A stretch of 64,000 bases of DNA, taken from Haloarcula mannanilytica (GTDB taxonomy: Archaea > Halobacteriota > Halobacteria > Halobacteriales > Haloarculaceae). The translations under genes were made by a program, and so were the position numbers. Shown here piece by piece: positions 33,859-42,679 of the stretch. Numbering within the stretch: the first letter of the stretch is position 1; each line of letters opens with the position of its first letter. The DNA is taken from assembly GCF_005406125.1 (NCBI RefSeq), contig NZ_BIXZ01000007.1, forward strand, positions 101,424 through 165,423, read 5' to 3'. Below the pieces are notes generated by a model. It saw nothing but the letters and a program-made list of their open reading frames with translations. It was not told the DNA's origin and ran no database searches.

Positions 33859-35160
33859 ATGCCAAAATCAGCCGATTCAGACTCAGAAACCAAAGAGCAC
33901 GACCGCTACCGCGGCCTTGAGGCCACCAAACCCTGGCACTCGGCTGATGATGTCCCGTGGAGCATGCTAAATGAACACCAGCTCGCCGATGCCTACGACG
34001 CGGTCGTGGCGCCGGCACTCCGAAGCGAGGGCCGTGACCCACAAACCGACCGGCCATCGTACCAGTGGCTTGCCGACAACGGATTTCGTGGACTCACGTA
34101 TACACTTCGAACCTATCACGACACCACACTCAAACGTTGGTGGGAGGCCCACGTTGGCGAGGCATCCACGGACGGCTACGACTGGGGGATCGTCCACGAG
34201 GACACAGTCGCATCGTTAGAAAAGTACCTCTCGGAGAAGCAATCCGCGGCGAGTGACTGGACAGATAGTACGCGGCGGACTGTCCGCTACCGCCTCGCGA
34301 GGTACGCACGCTCCTATAGAGAACGGCACGGTACTGACGACCTGCTCACGCCGGTTCAGGACGGTGGCGATATCAGCGAGACCGACGCCGTCGACCGCTG
34401 CCGAGAGACGTTCGCCTACATGGGTGAACACTTCGCCGAAAGTACCATTGCCCGTGTCCACGATGCCATCCGAAACTGGTACCAGTGGCTCGTTGAACGG
34501 CGTGTCGCCACCGTCAACCCGACCAATGGTGCTGAGGACTGGTTTGACTGGACACGGTCGTCCGATACGGACCCTGTCGCACTCGACGCCAAGCACGTCA
34601 CAGCGATGTTCGACGCGGCTACGACCGCTCGCGACAGGATGCTGGTTGTCGCCTTGTGCGCGTGGGGACTTCGCGCCGGCGAGGTAGCGGCGCTGCACGC
34701 AGACCAATTGCAACTCGACGCTGACGAGCCACATATCGAGTTTGCGGACCGAAAGAACGGGCCGGGAACAGTCGCTATCGTCTATGGGGAGAATATCGCC
34801 CGCCAGTACCGCTCTCGCGTCGGCGACGGCTACCTGTTTCCGTCTGAGCGTGCAGAAAGTGGCCATGTTTCCGGGACAACTGTCGCACGATGGTTCCATG
34901 ACCTTGCTGACCGAGCCGAGGTTCCCGAGGAGATCGACGGCGTGCAGCGCAAACCGCACATGGGCCGACGGTTCTGGTACGATGCCTATTCACAGACAAC
35001 TGAGCGCGTCCTCGCGCACGTACAGGATATCGCGGCCGAACAGGGGAGTGCGAGTGCGCAAGTCGTCTTCGACCAGTACCTGACTGACGAACGAAAACGG
35101 GAGTTACGACGCGAATTCATGCGGGAATACTTATCCGAGGCATTCGATCCGAGTGCATAA
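33859..35160 (+). CDS. Tyrosine recombinase (phage-integrase family)
   Basis: A 433-residue site-specific recombinase. Residues ~110-215 form a SAM-like core-binding domain (TVASLEKYLSEKQSAASDW, ESTIARVHDAIRNWYQWLV). The catalytic domain follows with R272 (WGLRAGEVAAL), K299 (DRKNGPG), the HxxR box H367-R370 (PHMGRRFWYDAY) and a candidate nucleophile Y407 (VVFDQYLTDER). Such enzymes integrate plasmids and viruses in haloarchaea. It is intact and lies inside the low-GC island next to partition genes, so it may be the integrase of the element. I could not find the attachment sites. Confidence 0.85.
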   Translation: MPKSADSDSETKEHDRYRGLEATKPWHSADDVPWSMLNEHQLADAYDAVVAPALRSEGRDPQTDRPSYQWLADNGFRGLTYTLRTYHDTTLKRWWEAHVGEASTDGYDWGIVHEDTVASLEKYLSEKQSAASDWTDSTRRTVRYRLARYARSYRERHGTDDLLTPVQDGGDISETDAVDRCRETFAYMGEHFAESTIARVHDAIRNWYQWLVERRVATVNPTNGAEDWFDWTRSSDTDPVALDAKHVTAMFDAATTARDRMLVVALCAWGLRAGEVAALHADQLQLDADEPHIEFADRKNGPGTVAIVYGENIARQYRSRVGDGYLFPSERAESGHVSGTTVARWFHDLADRAEVPEEIDGVQRKPHMGRRFWYDAYSQTTERVLAHVQDIAAEQGSASAQVVFDQYLTDERKRELRREFMREYLSEAFDPSA

Positions 35161-35165
35161 TCTAT

Positions 35166-35459
35166 CTACGTGGGAGCAAACTCCGCTGGGTCGACGTACT
35201 GGGACTCCCACTCACGGCGGGCTTCGATTTCGCGCCGGCCACGACGTGTGAGCGTGTAGACGTTCGTTCGTCGATCTTTCTCACCTTTCTCGGCAAGTCC
35301 CTTCTCAACAAGCGTGTCGAGGTTCGGGTATAATCGACCGTGATGGATATCTTTCTCGTAGTACTCTTCGAGTTCCTCCTTGATGGCGAGGCCGTGTGGC
35401 TTATCAAAGCCAGCGATCACGTACAGGAGATCTCGTTGGAAGCCAGTCAGATCATGCAT
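35166..35459 (-). CDS. PadR-family transcriptional regulator
   Basis: A 97-residue winged-helix protein. The PadR landmarks are FQRDLLYVIAGFDKPHGLAIKEEL, HHGRLYPNLDTLVEKGLAEKGEKD (motif GRLYPNLDTLVEKGL) and RTNVYTLTRRGRREI. It belongs to the short haloarchaeal PadR type, lacking the long C-terminal dimer helix of true PadR. Its stop lies five bases from the convergent integrase stop. The target is unknown; it may control the element's genes. Confidence 0.85.
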   Translation of the reverse strand: MHDLTGFQRDLLYVIAGFDKPHGLAIKEELEEYYEKDIHHGRLYPNLDTLVEKGLAEKGEKDRRTNVYTLTRRGRREIEARREWESQYVDPAEFAPT

Positions 35460-35944
35460 TATTCCACTACCTGATACGTACTGCTACCGAATATGTCTAT
35501 TGCCCTGTAAGTGGCAGTAGCCCGTCCTCCAGAGTCAGAGCGGTGTTTCACCACTCGAATTGAGCATCTCAGATTTATTAGCGTGTTTCTAGTTTCAGAT
35601 TCTGACAACAAAACTCATACCGTGCAGAGAAGTATTTTACCTGTAGGTGTGTTAGTGTTGGTAATGGGGCGGCTGGATGATTCTTGAACCGCGGCTCACC
35701 GACTTAATAAACATTGCCCATGCTGTCGACGAAGTATTTGACGAAAATGGCAGCATCCATGATTGTGTGCTTTTCAGCCACGATCAGACCATCACTTGGA
35801 TGAACAGCGTATTCCAGACACAGTGGACGGCGAAGACGATCCAGGGATCGGGAAGTCACGACGATAACAGCCTTGATCGGGTAGGTAATTCATTTTGTGT
35901 TGACGAGGAGAAATTTATTATGCATTTTCGCTATATGTTAACAT
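35460..35944. other. Intergenic region with a promoter for the duplicated membrane protein
   Basis: A 485-base AT-rich stretch. A frame at 35677-35973 is open but overlaps the next gene's promoter and start and has no family features. TTTATTA near 35914, about 30 bases before the ATG at 35945, is a good TATA box for a leaderless transcript. Nothing else is recognised. Confidence 0.45.
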
Positions 35945-37015
35945 ATGGCGTCCAGTACCCCAGGAGACAGTGAAACCGAGAGTCAAGAGAAGCAGAGAAC
36001 TGATCAGGGTGTCGAAAAGCCGAGAGTGCCAGATAACGAGAAGTGGCAGGCGAATGCATGGTATGAAATCCCTGCCGGCCAAGCAATCACTGTTTTCGGC
36101 ATTTTTCTTACGCTCTTCGCTGTCACTGCCTCAATTAAGAGCTTGGGTTTAATTACGGAAGATGTCGGTATTCCGTTTGACGTGTATCTGTACGGATTTT
36201 TTGGGGCGATGGCCCGGTCACTCCTTGTTTTCGTAACGGATGTAAACCCGGACACAGATAGTGAGGCAGTCATTAAACGGTCGTGGATCCAAGTCGTACG
36301 GTTAGGCCTCCGTCTGTTTGGCGCGCTCTGTTTAGCTGCCGGAATCTATCTCGCTAACAACGCGTTGGATAATGCATTGGTATTTACTATCGCACCACCG
36401 GAAGCGATCTTTTCTGGGCTCGCATTCCTGGCAGGATTCTACGTAGAGCGTGCCTACCGCATCCTTGGTACGGTCGCCAAACGATTACTTAGCTTGACCG
36501 ACCAAGACAACGGCGAAGCCGTAACACAGACAAGTGATCAAACGTCTCTCACGCTCAATCTGCTTCCGGTTTCACAGCGACCTGATGAACCTCGCTGGTA
36601 CAGTGACACACGGAGCCTCGGGTTGTTCATACTGGGACTGGCACTACTCAGTGTCGGCATTATCGCATCTCTTGGTGGGAATATTCTCCCACTGGTGCCG
36701 TCAGTCACAGAACCAGTTCCGTCATACGTTTACCTGTATGCATTGTTGGGGTCGCTCGGATATCTTTTCACGACGCTATTCCAAGAGTTCGACAGAAATC
36801 TACTCTCGTTAGTCCAGAAAGGAATCCGGATCCCGGCAGCTCTGTTGCTGGCGGCGGGATTCTACATGTTCTCATTCTTATTTATGACCGGTGAAAATGC
36901 TGCTACTGGGCTTATCTCTGGCCTGGCGTTTCTGGTGGGACTCTATGTAAACGTGGCACTGGTCACCTTAGACACGATCGCTTCGCGGGTGTTCTCTAGT
37001 TTTAGCAACAACTGA
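35945..37015 (+). CDS. Membrane protein made of two repeated four-helix halves
   Basis: A 356-residue protein with ~40 disordered charged residues followed by about eight membrane helices. Residues ~45-183 and ~223-351 are versions of the same unit: a first helix pair, then VYLYGFFGAMARSLLVFV versus VYLYALLGSLGYLFTTLF, then GLRLFGALCLAAGIYLANNA versus GIRIPAALLLAAGFYMFSFL, then FSGLAFLAGFYVERAYRIL versus ISGLAFLVGLYVNVALVTL. A soluble linker of ~40 residues connects them. No known family came to mind. The TATA element about 30 bases upstream suggests leaderless expression. It lies in the low-GC island. Confidence 0.7.
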   Translation: MASSTPGDSETESQEKQRTDQGVEKPRVPDNEKWQANAWYEIPAGQAITVFGIFLTLFAVTASIKSLGLITEDVGIPFDVYLYGFFGAMARSLLVFVTDVNPDTDSEAVIKRSWIQVVRLGLRLFGALCLAAGIYLANNALDNALVFTIAPPEAIFSGLAFLAGFYVERAYRILGTVAKRLLSLTDQDNGEAVTQTSDQTSLTLNLLPVSQRPDEPRWYSDTRSLGLFILGLALLSVGIIASLGGNILPLVPSVTEPVPSYVYLYALLGSLGYLFTTLFQEFDRNLLSLVQKGIRIPAALLLAAGFYMFSFLFMTGENAATGLISGLAFLVGLYVNVALVTLDTIASRVFSSFSNN

Positions 37016-37246
37016 TCTACTGCGAATAAAGTCTCGTGAATCATCTTGTCGATATGGTGGTTTCACCTGATACGATGCAACCACAAGTACAGAACTATAC
37101 TCGGAGTTATGACCCGAATCAGTGCGGTGTCCAGGCTTTTCAAGACGCTATCAGTACGATAACAGAACTGAAATTCTAGCATGTAGCGGTGTTTCCATCA
37201 CTAAGGTTATAAAATAGAATAACATAACGTGGCCACAAACCATCAT

Positions 37247-37522
37247 ATGGCCGAAAAAGAATTCCATGAGCTCGTGAACAAAATAGAAAATGTGGATGAT
37301 GTGTCAGGCCTTCACCTGCATATATTACAGGTGAACGACACATTGGGAGCGTTTTCTTTCGAAGATATGGCGAAACATGAAGAAGACCGTCTCAAAGATT
37401 GGCTTGATGCGTTCCATGATACAGTGGCAACTGTCGCGGACGAAGCGGGGGCAACATCGTACGACTTGACGGTTTCCGGCGGACCATCACCGATATCGTT
37501 TTCTATAACGTTTTCAGAGTAA
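37247..37522 (+). CDS. Small acidic hypothetical protein
   Basis: A 91-residue soluble protein (MAEKEFHELVNKIENVDDV, LHLHILQVNDTLGAFSFEDMAKHEEDRLKDWLDAFHD) with an alpha/beta pattern and a C-terminal beta segment (YDLTVSGGPSPISFSITFSE). A TATA box (TTATAAAATA at 37207-37216) about 35 bases before the ATG at 37247 supports this start over the GTG at 37229. The family is not recognised. It may belong functionally with the preceding membrane protein, but the two have separate promoters. Confidence 0.55.
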   Translation: MAEKEFHELVNKIENVDDVSGLHLHILQVNDTLGAFSFEDMAKHEEDRLKDWLDAFHDTVATVADEAGATSYDLTVSGGPSPISFSITFSE

Positions 37523-38234
37523 ACTGACTTCGAGAATGGTCAAGTCATGAATCCCTCCATATTCATCAAATAGCCGTCGAAACCGAATGGCTGGTGCTTG
37601 TGAGTACCAAGACCCCTCGTCATTGGCGAGTAGTTCACAGATGAAAGCGAAAGGAAAAATTGGTAAGTTATAACATAACATTCCATAACAATCGTACGCA
37701 TATTATATCTGTTCTCTTTATTGTTAGTTAAAATATATAATAAACAACCATGTTATATGGGTTGCAGGATATAGGTACTGTGTAGCAACAACTCAGCGAT
37801 ACTTAACTAGAGTTTGGCGGCACCACTGTGAGCTAAGTCGGGCTTCTGGAATCATTGACAATCGGTCTGATGCTGTTTGCATACGAGCAGCAGTCAAAAG
37901 CAATCTGACTGTCGGTTTTGAAAACACAGTCCCAGTGGCCCTGAGGCCTCCGAACAAGAGACTGAAACAGACGAAGAACCGGTGGTGAACAGTCTCAAGG
38001 TACTAACATCAAATTCATGAAGGTTGATTGACCCCAGTTCACAGTGGAGATGTCTGTCCATACCGGCGACCCAAACCCCTCAGAACCGACCCTCTACAGG
38101 AGCATTCGGTACTAAGATGTCGATGAACGGATCTGGCCGGACTCTCTTCAGTGAAGCGATAAGCGAATAGCGAGTGAGTAAATAGGGGCTGGACCGTCGA
38201 AACGGTGCCACTCCACCATAACCTACTCGTCGGA
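37523..38234. other. Long non-coding stretch between the island and the eCIS locus
   Basis: About 710 bases. The first half is very AT-rich (37680-37760). I see no credible gene. A perfect 5-bp stem with a CGAA loop, ACCGTCGAAACGGT at 38193-38206, lies 29 bases beyond the last eCIS stop codon and could act in 3'-end formation of the minus-strand transcript. A GCGAGTGAGTA sequence at about 38170-38180 resembles one in the window's last 100 bases. Confidence 0.45.
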
Positions 38235-40193
38235 TTACCGCAGGCAAACCGAGAGTAGTTGGCCAGTCCGAGTCTCGCTCTCTTCGAGCCGTCTCCGTTG
38301 CTCGTCCGATAGCCGCTCCCTCATTTGGTCACGCACCATGCTTGGGGGTGCTCCGCCCTCGACTTCGAGATTCAAGTACGTTATCGGGCGTTGATCTTGT
38401 CCTGATTCAACCGCTAAGGTGACAGGGTCGTTGTTGCCCGGAACACCGTCCGCTGAATCGACATCGGTGTCCTGGTCATCGAAGGCTGTGACTGCGAAGC
38501 TTTCACCACGTCGTAGCGTCACCGATGCGAAGTCGCTCGGTGGGAGTTCAACCCGGAGGCCGCTATCGAGGAATTCGAGAGCTTTGTCGAATCTCGAATC
38601 CACTGGTACGACTGTAGGGACGTACGTCCACAGCATCGATAGTTCGACAAGCATCGGGTCGACGGCGACATCCTTGAGTGTCAGTACCGAGGTGACAGGG
38701 GTGTAGTCGCCAAGGTGGCCGAATCTGATGCAGTGGCCCGAGAGACACTTGGCCGACTCTGTGAGTCGCAATAGCTCGATTGCGACGCGATTGCCGTCTT
38801 CGTTGGAGACATCGTCGTCCTGTACTGATTCAACAAGCGATGCAAGCGTGGAGATCGCTCGCCTGAACTCGTCGGTCCCACCAACGAAATCCGGGAGGCT
38901 ACTGGCGAGTTCCTCAAACCTGTTGAGTAACTGCTCGATGACGAACTGCAGGAATTCCGTGGGTTCTTCATAGATTTCGGCAAAGTCGCCATCATCGTCG
39001 AGAGCCTGCCTGGCCACCGTCGTGAGTGCATCGGCGACGATGGCCGGCGGTTGCTGCTGGCCGCTGGCCGACACGTATTCGAACTGGTCGCGCAGTTCCT
39101 CGAAGACGCAGGCGACTTTCCGGAGGGCGTCCAGGCGTGGTTTGTGCTCCTCAAAGTATTCCGCAACTGGGTCCAAGACCTCATCTGCACCCCCGCCGGA
39201 GACGGTCACCACTGTGCCGTTGACGTCAACTGACGTTCCGCCGGACCCGGTAAGGGTCACATCGCGGCCGTCGATCCCGAGCGCGGCCCCGTTCTCGACG
39301 CCCTCGACAAACAGCGAGAGTTCGTGTGGGTTCTCGAAGTCTGTCGCATGGTCGACCAGCCCCGTATAAAGCATGTCGTTCGTGTAGACGTACGGTCGGG
39401 GGTCGGTATCCTCGTCCCAATAGTCGACGACCGACCACTCCCCTTCGGCGTCGGACTCGAAGTGGCCCAAGAAGACCATGCCTGGCTTGGGCGTTTCACA
39501 GTCGCGAACTTCACGGAACTGGACGTCGTCGTCGGTTAGTTCGTGGTAGTATCGAGCCGGTAGATGCGCGGCATCGTTTTCGTTCGCGATTCGACCTGAG
39601 TCGGTGGTCACGTCGGAGCTGACTTCTTCCTCAGTCGGGAACCGGAGGTGCTCGAGCCGAAGCGGTTTCTGCTCGCCTGTGGTCTCTCCTTCCTCGGTTT
39701 CTCCGATCGGGGAGCCCTCTTCGACGACAACGTCGTACGTTTCGACCGTTCGATTGTAGTCACACTCTTCTTTGCATGCGTCTTCGGAGCCGTGGGCTGG
39801 CACCGATTCCGTGAGACAGGTATCGTGGCGGAGGTAGATCGACACCTCCGTGTTGACACCGCCGATGGACTCCTTGAGTGGCTCGCTGTGATCGTCGGGG
39901 ACGACGATGAGCCGTCCCGCCCGGTCAATGGCGACGCCCGACTCAACGACAACCTGAGGCCGCTCTTCACCCTCAGGGGATTCGACTCGTGCATCCAGGC
40001 CACAGACGATGCCCCAGCCAGTCACCTGGCTGGTTACCGTTTCGAGGCGCTCGGCGTGGTACTCCTGTTCGGCCAGCATGTCGCGGGCCGTCATCAGCTT
40101 CCCGTTGAAGAAGCGGTTACGCTCGAAGCGGTTCAGCGAGTGGTTCTCGTCCCCGTGCGTTCCGTAGTTAGTTCCGTTCTGTGAGTCGCTCAT
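38235..40193 (-). CDS. eCIS-associated structural protein with FNGK-type N-terminal domain
   Basis: A 652-residue acidic protein at the end of the injection-system operon. Residues ~22-105 carry a motif I associate with contractile-injection and tail-like clusters: RFFNGKLMTARDMLAEQEYHAERL (key FNGKLMTARD), GWGIVCGLDARV, VESGVAIDRAGRLIVVP. A central part has short beta repeats (DGRDVTLTGSGGTSVDVNGTVVTVSGG, resembling a fibre-like element), and the C-terminal half is helical. The ATG at 40193 is preferred to an upstream in-frame GTG at 40241. No fibre gene is otherwise recognisable in the locus, so this protein or the NHL fusion next to it may serve as the baseplate periphery or fibre. The role is inferred from position. 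Confidence 0.6.
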   Translation of the reverse strand: MSDSQNGTNYGTHGDENHSLNRFERNRFFNGKLMTARDMLAEQEYHAERLETVTSQVTGWGIVCGLDARVESPEGEERPQVVVESGVAIDRAGRLIVVPDDHSEPLKESIGGVNTEVSIYLRHDTCLTESVPAHGSEDACKEECDYNRTVETYDVVVEEGSPIGETEEGETTGEQKPLRLEHLRFPTEEEVSSDVTTDSGRIANENDAAHLPARYYHELTDDDVQFREVRDCETPKPGMVFLGHFESDAEGEWSVVDYWDEDTDPRPYVYTNDMLYTGLVDHATDFENPHELSLFVEGVENGAALGIDGRDVTLTGSGGTSVDVNGTVVTVSGGGADEVLDPVAEYFEEHKPRLDALRKVACVFEELRDQFEYVSASGQQQPPAIVADALTTVARQALDDDGDFAEIYEEPTEFLQFVIEQLLNRFEELASSLPDFVGGTDEFRRAISTLASLVESVQDDDVSNEDGNRVAIELLRLTESAKCLSGHCIRFGHLGDYTPVTSVLTLKDVAVDPMLVELSMLWTYVPTVVPVDSRFDKALEFLDSGLRVELPPSDFASVTLRRGESFAVTAFDDQDTDVDSADGVPGNNDPVTLAVESGQDQRPITYLNLEVEGGAPPSMVRDQMRERLSDEQRRRLEESETRTGQLLSVCLR

Positions 40194-40293
40194 TGTTGAT
40201 CTGCCTGTGGTGTTGGTGTTCGCGTGGTCGTCTGCCGTCACGTCCCGTGAGTTCGTCGTGACAATCCCTCGGAGAGGGACTGATCCGTGGTCC

Positions 40294-42678
40294 CTAGCTC
40301 AGTCTGGAATCCTCCCCCAGTCTGGATTTGAGTTCGAGCTGGCCGTCGGGCTCTCGAGTTCCCAGCCGCGATTCCTGGCCCACGACGCTCTCTCCGAGTT
40401 TGAATTCTCGGGAGGAGAGGCGGCTGTTAACGCCGAGGTACGTGTGGTGTCCTGGTGTACCGGCCCCCTCCTTGCCTGTTCCGTTCAACACGGTGGTGTC
40501 GCGGAGATGGACCGTACGTCCGGTAGCGTGGGCCGGTTGCTGAGCCTCGACGATGCGACCGATAGTCTCGGCGGCTGCGTCGGTCACGTCCGGGTGGAGC
40601 AAGACGAGGAAGCCGTGACTGCAACTGATCAGCCGGTCGTAGAGCCGCCTGACCTCCCGGCAGTCGATACACGACAGGTCACCGTGTTCGATCAGGTAGA
40701 CAGCCTTGGACTCCGTCTCCTGGTCCCGCTCGTCGTCTCGTTGCGGCGAGAATGAGGCACCGGTTCCATCAGTGACCAGCTCCGGTCCTCGTGGTATGAC
40801 GCCCACATCAGAGTGCCGGAGGTACAGGCGGATGGTCGCCAGCAGTCCCTCAGCGGTACCGCGTTTGCGGTACAGCGCCGGAGCGGCTTCGATCAACGCT
40901 TGGAGTGCGTCGGCCGACCACGTCTCGTCGGCTTCCACGGCGAGCCACTCGCCAAGCCACTGCAGGTGTTCGGTTGGAATGCCCCCCGGGTCGATGTACT
41001 TCGAGGAACTGGCAATCTGCTCCTCAATGTCGACGAACGTACTCTCGAAGATGGAGAGATAGCGTTCGAGGAAGGTGGCACTGGTCGCCTCCTCGCGGTA
41101 CACCGCCGGGAGGTGGCGGAGATACGACTGCCGTGGGAAGTACGCGCGCACACTGTCCACGTGTGGCGACGCGCCTTGATCTCCGACTAACGTGAGTTTG
41201 AGCCACAGATAGCGTCCCTCAGCCTCAGGAATCAGCGCGTCCTCGGGATTGGGTTGCTCTATGTCTCGCCACTCAATTCGACCATCCGCCTGTACCTCAA
41301 CGCTCTCACCGCGGAGCGCAGCGCGAGCACTGTGTAGGAGGTCAGCAGCGGCCCGGAGACTGACCCGATGGCTATCGGTGCGCAGTAGGAGGGCCAGCCG
41401 TCCGGGCGACACCGCAACGAGGTCCCGTAGTTCAGTGAATCCAGCCGACTGGAGGCGAGTGCTGTCGGTTGACCCAATACCCTCGATAGCTCCCGGAGGG
41501 TCAGAGGGGGCAACGTCGCTACCTTCCGGTTGCCAGTCGTCGTCAGTCGCGGCGTACTGCAGTCTGACCTGGGTCTTCGTCCGCGCTCGGGTGTCACCGC
41601 GGGTTAGCCCCAGCGTGACGCGGTGCCACTGCATGCCGCGCTCACCGGAGTCGAACCGACCGACGAGGTCGGCACGGTAGTCGCCGTCCGCGGTCGAACG
41701 CCGCATCCGACCGTCAGCGGCCAGCATATGGACATCCCGACCCTCGCCATCGATGAGGTAGAGCGGGGGATCGGTGCCATCACGGCCCGGGTTTCCGGTC
41801 TGCAGCTCTACGACGCTGCCATCGATACCTGGCATCGGCTCGAACCCGCCCTCGTCGGGGCGGTACCGGAAGAGGCCGGTCTCGTCAGGATTCGCGGAAC
41901 CGATTCCGACGAGCAGTTCAGCAACGCCGACCGCCTCAACGCTGATACGGGGTCTCTGCGGGCCGCGCGACGTGACTGGGAACGAGTCCGTGGGGACCCG
42001 AAGGTCGGGTACCGCGTCGCCCCCACTCGCTGCCAGCGTCGCGGGTTCGAAGAGATCTATTACGGTATCGGTCTCCGGTCCCAGGACCACGACGTTACCT
42101 GCGTCGTCGGTCGCAAGGTCGGTCGGGCTGTACTCGTGTTCGACCACCGTTTGAACCTCTCCACGAGGGGAGAGTCGCTGGAGCCGCCCATCGACGCTGC
42201 CAGACGATGGTGCTTCGTCGAGTGCGTCAAGAATGTACACAGTCCCCTCGCTCACCGTGAGGCCGATTGGGTCGCTAAAGCCCGACTCGATCCAGCGGGT
42301 CTGGAGCAGGTGGACCGAGAGCGCTTGCACTCGTCCCGTCGCCCGGTCGGCAACGTAGAGCGTGTCCTCGGCGACGGCGATAGCCGATGGCGCACCACCG
42401 TCATTGGGATCCCAGACGCAATCAAGCCGCGAGAGTCGCTCCAGGTCGGAATCGTAGCGATAGACACTCCCGTCGGTCGAGAGGATGTACGCGGTCCCAC
42501 AGCCGTCGACTGTGACATCGACTGCGTCGAACTCACCGTCGCCGATGGGGCGTGGTGCCTCGTAGCTCGGGTACGGGTCGGTGGCGATTTGGACGCCGTC
42601 CTCGACGATGTCCGTGTTCGTGCGGTACCAGTCGGCCCACTCGGTCGCTGAGTGGGTCCCAGCAAAGGGGAAGGACAC
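40294..42678 (-). CDS. eCIS tail protein I-like baseplate protein fused to a beta-propeller and a helix-hairpin-helix
   Basis: A 794-residue protein. Residues ~50-330 form NHL/beta-propeller repeats (FDAVDVTVDGCGTAYILSTDG, SAIAVAEDTLYVADRATGRV, IGLTVSEGTVYILDALDE). Residues ~397-455 look like a helix-hairpin-helix (IEGIGSTDSTRLQSAGFTEL...LLHSARAAL). Residues ~515-625 are the phage tail protein I/TIGR02242-type domain (YLRHLPAVYREE, FLERYLSIFESTFVDIEEQI, LQWLGEWLAVE, YRKRGTAEGL). The C-terminal 50 residues repeat SRL. In eCIS, the gpI-like protein is part of the baseplate wedge. The GTG at 42678 directly follows the stop of the preceding gene; the longer frame is shadow. Confidence 0.85.
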   Translation of the reverse strand: MSFPFAGTHSATEWADWYRTNTDIVEDGVQIATDPYPSYEAPRPIGDGEFDAVDVTVDGCGTAYILSTDGSVYRYDSDLERLSRLDCVWDPNDGGAPSAIAVAEDTLYVADRATGRVQALSVHLLQTRWIESGFSDPIGLTVSEGTVYILDALDEAPSSGSVDGRLQRLSPRGEVQTVVEHEYSPTDLATDDAGNVVVLGPETDTVIDLFEPATLAASGGDAVPDLRVPTDSFPVTSRGPQRPRISVEAVGVAELLVGIGSANPDETGLFRYRPDEGGFEPMPGIDGSVVELQTGNPGRDGTDPPLYLIDGEGRDVHMLAADGRMRRSTADGDYRADLVGRFDSGERGMQWHRVTLGLTRGDTRARTKTQVRLQYAATDDDWQPEGSDVAPSDPPGAIEGIGSTDSTRLQSAGFTELRDLVAVSPGRLALLLRTDSHRVSLRAAADLLHSARAALRGESVEVQADGRIEWRDIEQPNPEDALIPEAEGRYLWLKLTLVGDQGASPHVDSVRAYFPRQSYLRHLPAVYREEATSATFLERYLSIFESTFVDIEEQIASSSKYIDPGGIPTEHLQWLGEWLAVEADETWSADALQALIEAAPALYRKRGTAEGLLATIRLYLRHSDVGVIPRGPELVTDGTGASFSPQRDDERDQETESKAVYLIEHGDLSCIDCREVRRLYDRLISCSHGFLVLLHPDVTDAAAETIGRIVEAQQPAHATGRTVHLRDTTVLNGTGKEGAGTPGHHTYLGVNSRLSSREFKLGESVVGQESRLGTREPDGQLELKSRLGEDSRLS

Positions 42679-42679
42679 G

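Noticed and set aside
33859..35160. tRNA gene or att duplication next to the integrase
   Set aside because: No tRNA-like T-loop or matching direct repeat was found by eye on either side; a computed repeat search would be decisive.
35677..35973. 98-codon plus-strand open frame
   Set aside because: It runs across the promoter and into the start of the duplicated membrane protein, and its composition does not resemble haloarchaeal proteins.
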